Positions 20,653 through 21,873 of a DNA stretch of 21,873 nucleotides are shown here, piece after piece (within the stretch, counting starts at the first letter, position 1; each line of letters opens with the position of its first letter). The position numbers were made by a program, and so were the translations under genes. The stretch spans positions 1-21,873 of the forward strand of contig JANNHY010000250.1 of assembly GCA_031404635.1 (NCBI GenBank). The letters run 5' to 3'. The notes below the pieces were generated by a model. That model searched no databases and had not been told where the DNA came from. It saw only the letters and a program-made list of their open reading frames with translations. The DNA comes from JAENVT01 sp031404635 (GTDB taxonomy: Bacteria > Actinomycetota > Acidimicrobiia > Acidimicrobiales > Ilumatobacteraceae).

Positions 20653-21873
20653 GCGACCGACGAACTGACCTCGTCGACGACGAACAGATGCGGGGCGCGC
20701 GATTCACGGCGGGCCAGCGCGGCATACACCAACTCGCGGAAAAGCGGGTGGGGCCGGTCGGGGCGGCTCTTGAACTCGGGATGGGCCTGCGTGCCTACCC
20801 AGAACGGATGGTCGTCGAGTTCGATGAACTCGACGAGACGACGATCCGGTGAGAGACCGCTGCAGCGCAGCCCAGCGGCTTCGAGCTTCGGCTTCAGCTG
20901 GGCGTTCAACTCCCAACGATGGCGGTGCCGCTCGCTGACCACTGGCTCGCCGTACGCCCGGTGCACGCGGGTCTCGGGTTCGAGAATGGCGTAATAGGCG
21001 CCGAGACGCTGGGTGCCGCCCTTGTCGACCACGTCGCGCTGATCGTGCATCAAGGCGATTACCGGATGTGGCGTGTCAGGATCCATCTCAGTCGAGTTGG
21101 CGCCGGTGAGGTTCATCACGTTGCGGGCGAAGTCGATGGTCATCGCCTGCAGACCGAGGCAGATGCCCAGGCAAGGGAGGTCGTTCTCGCGGGCGAACCC
21201 GGCAGCGGCGATCTTGCCCTCGAAACCGCGCCCACCGAAACCGCCTGGGATCAACATCCCGTCGAGATCGGCAAGACGGCCGGCGGCCAGCAGGCCTTCG
21301 ACGTCTTCGGCCTGGATCCAGTCGATCTCGACCTTGGCGCCGTGATGGAAACCGGCGTGCTTGAGGCTCTCGACGACCGACAAGTAGGCGTCGGGAAGGC
21401 TGATGTACTTGCCGATGAGGCCGATCCTCACCGGCTTGCTGGCTTCCTCGATCATCGAGACCACCGTCTGCCACGGTGCGAGATCAACCGGTGCCTCTAG
21501 TCGCAGCACATCGCAGACGACATCGTCCAGACCCTCGTCGTGCAGAATCAACGGCAGCTCGTAGATGTTGCCGGCGTCAGCGGCATTGACGACTGCACGC
21601 TCGTCGACATCGCACAGGTTCGAGATCTTGCGCTTGAGGTTGTCGCTGAGCGGCTCTTCGCTACGGCACACGATCACGTCGGGTTGGATGCCACGACTGC
21701 GCAACTCGGTGACCGAGTGCTGAGTCGGCTTCGTCTTCTGTTCGCCGGACGGGCCGATGAACGGCACCAGCGTCACGTGGAGGTAGCACACGTTGTCGCG
21801 GCCGGCCTCTTTGCGGAACTGTCGGATGGCCTCGAGGAACGGGAGGATCTCGATGTCACCCACGGTGCCGCCG
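20649..21873 (-). CDS. pyrG: CTP synthase (5-prime part outside the window)
   Basis: About 407 residues are in the window; the frame runs off the right edge, beginning in GGTVGDIE of the synthetase domain, so roughly 140 N-terminal residues are missing. Makes CTP from UTP, ATP and glutamine. Seen: the end of the amidoligase domain with THVTLVPFI-like CYLHVTLVPFIG, GEQKTKPTQHSV (40-51 from GTG 21863), then a class I glutaminase with PGGFGGRG (206-213), nucleophile Cys235 in LGICLGLQ, and His361/Glu363 in AHPEF. The GTG at 21863 is an internal Val codon, not the start. First of the pyrG-Nudix-xerD-HD run in this window. Confidence 0.97.
   Translation of the reverse strand, partial: GGTVGDIEILPFLEAIRQFRKEAGRDNVCYLHVTLVPFIGPSGEQKTKPTQHSVTELRSRGIQPDVIVCRSEEPLSDNLKRKISNLCDVDERAVVNAADAGNIYELPLILHDEGLDDVVCDVLRLEAPVDLAPWQTVVSMIEEASKPVRIGLIGKYISLPDAYLSVVESLKHAGFHHGAKVEIDWIQAEDVEGLLAAGRLADLDGMLIPGGFGGRGFEGKIAAAGFARENDLPCLGICLGLQAMTIDFARNVMNLTGANSTEMDPDTPHPVIALMHDQRDVVDKGGTQRLGAYYAILEPETRVHRAYGEPVVSERHRHRWELNAQLKPKLEAAGLRCSGLSPDRRLVEFIELDDHPFWVGTQAHPEFKSRPDRPHPLFRELVYAALARRESRAPHLFVVDEVSSSVA

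Noticed and set aside
1..21873. Searched for CRISPR arrays, tRNA or rRNA genes, insertion sequences and phage genes
   Set aside because: No regularly spaced repeats, cloverleaf-like genes or transposase motifs were seen by eye; XerD looks like the housekeeping recombinase.

Overview
The window is a densely packed, high-GC chromosomal segment of an actinobacterium. An arabinan-donor (decaprenylphosphoryl-arabinose, DPA) gene set (ubiA, dprE1, dprE2) lies beside a pyrG-Nudix-xerD ... scpA-scpB-rluB gene order known from mycobacteria. The organism does not look like a mycobacterium itself, because the neighbours differ; a deeper lineage such as Acidimicrobiia is my inference and cannot be proved from this window. 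Nearly everything is on the minus strand. The exceptions are trpS and the tail of an unidentified gene at the left edge.

Layout in minus-strand transcription order (right to left). (1) 21873-18702: pyrG (cut by the window edge), a Nudix hydrolase of ADP-ribose pyrophosphatase type, xerD and a small HD-domain protein, each joined to the next by a 4-base stop/start overlap. (2) 17697-18683: trpS, on the plus strand, diverging from scpA across 37 bp that hold two mirror-image -10-like hexamers, each 8 bases from a start codon. (3) 17659-10874: one long run scpA, scpB, rluB, tyrA, aroA, HAD phosphatase, ubiA, SAM methyltransferase, again mostly with overlapping stop/start codons. Chromosome segregation, ribosome maturation, aromatic amino acid synthesis and the first DPA step are thus apparently co-transcribed. 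(4) 10873-10587: the only real intergenic region, with a repeat-built hairpin just after the methyltransferase stop. (5) 10586-98: a four-protein signalling cassette (Rcp1-like receiver, large membrane histidine kinase, receiver-kinase hybrid, single-domain receiver) running directly into dprE1, dprE2, a GT4 glycosyltransferase, a multi-membrane GT-C-like protein and a polyprenol-phosphate-mannose-synthase-like GT2 enzyme.

How it fits together: ubiA would make decaprenylphosphoryl-phosphoribose, the HAD enzyme is a candidate for the dephosphorylation step, and DprE1/DprE2 epimerise ribose to arabinose on the lipid carrier. The GT-C-like protein is a candidate user of polyprenyl-phosphate sugars outside the membrane, and the GT2 enzyme a candidate maker of such donors. 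The signalling cassette has no DNA-binding or enzymatic output domain and sits between the two DPA gene groups. Points most worth a second look: the alanine in DprE1 at the benzothiazinone-target cysteine position, the HAD candidate for the DPA phosphatase, the output-less phosphorelay coupled to dprE1, the symmetric scpA/trpS promoter, and the repeat hairpin at 10788-10869.
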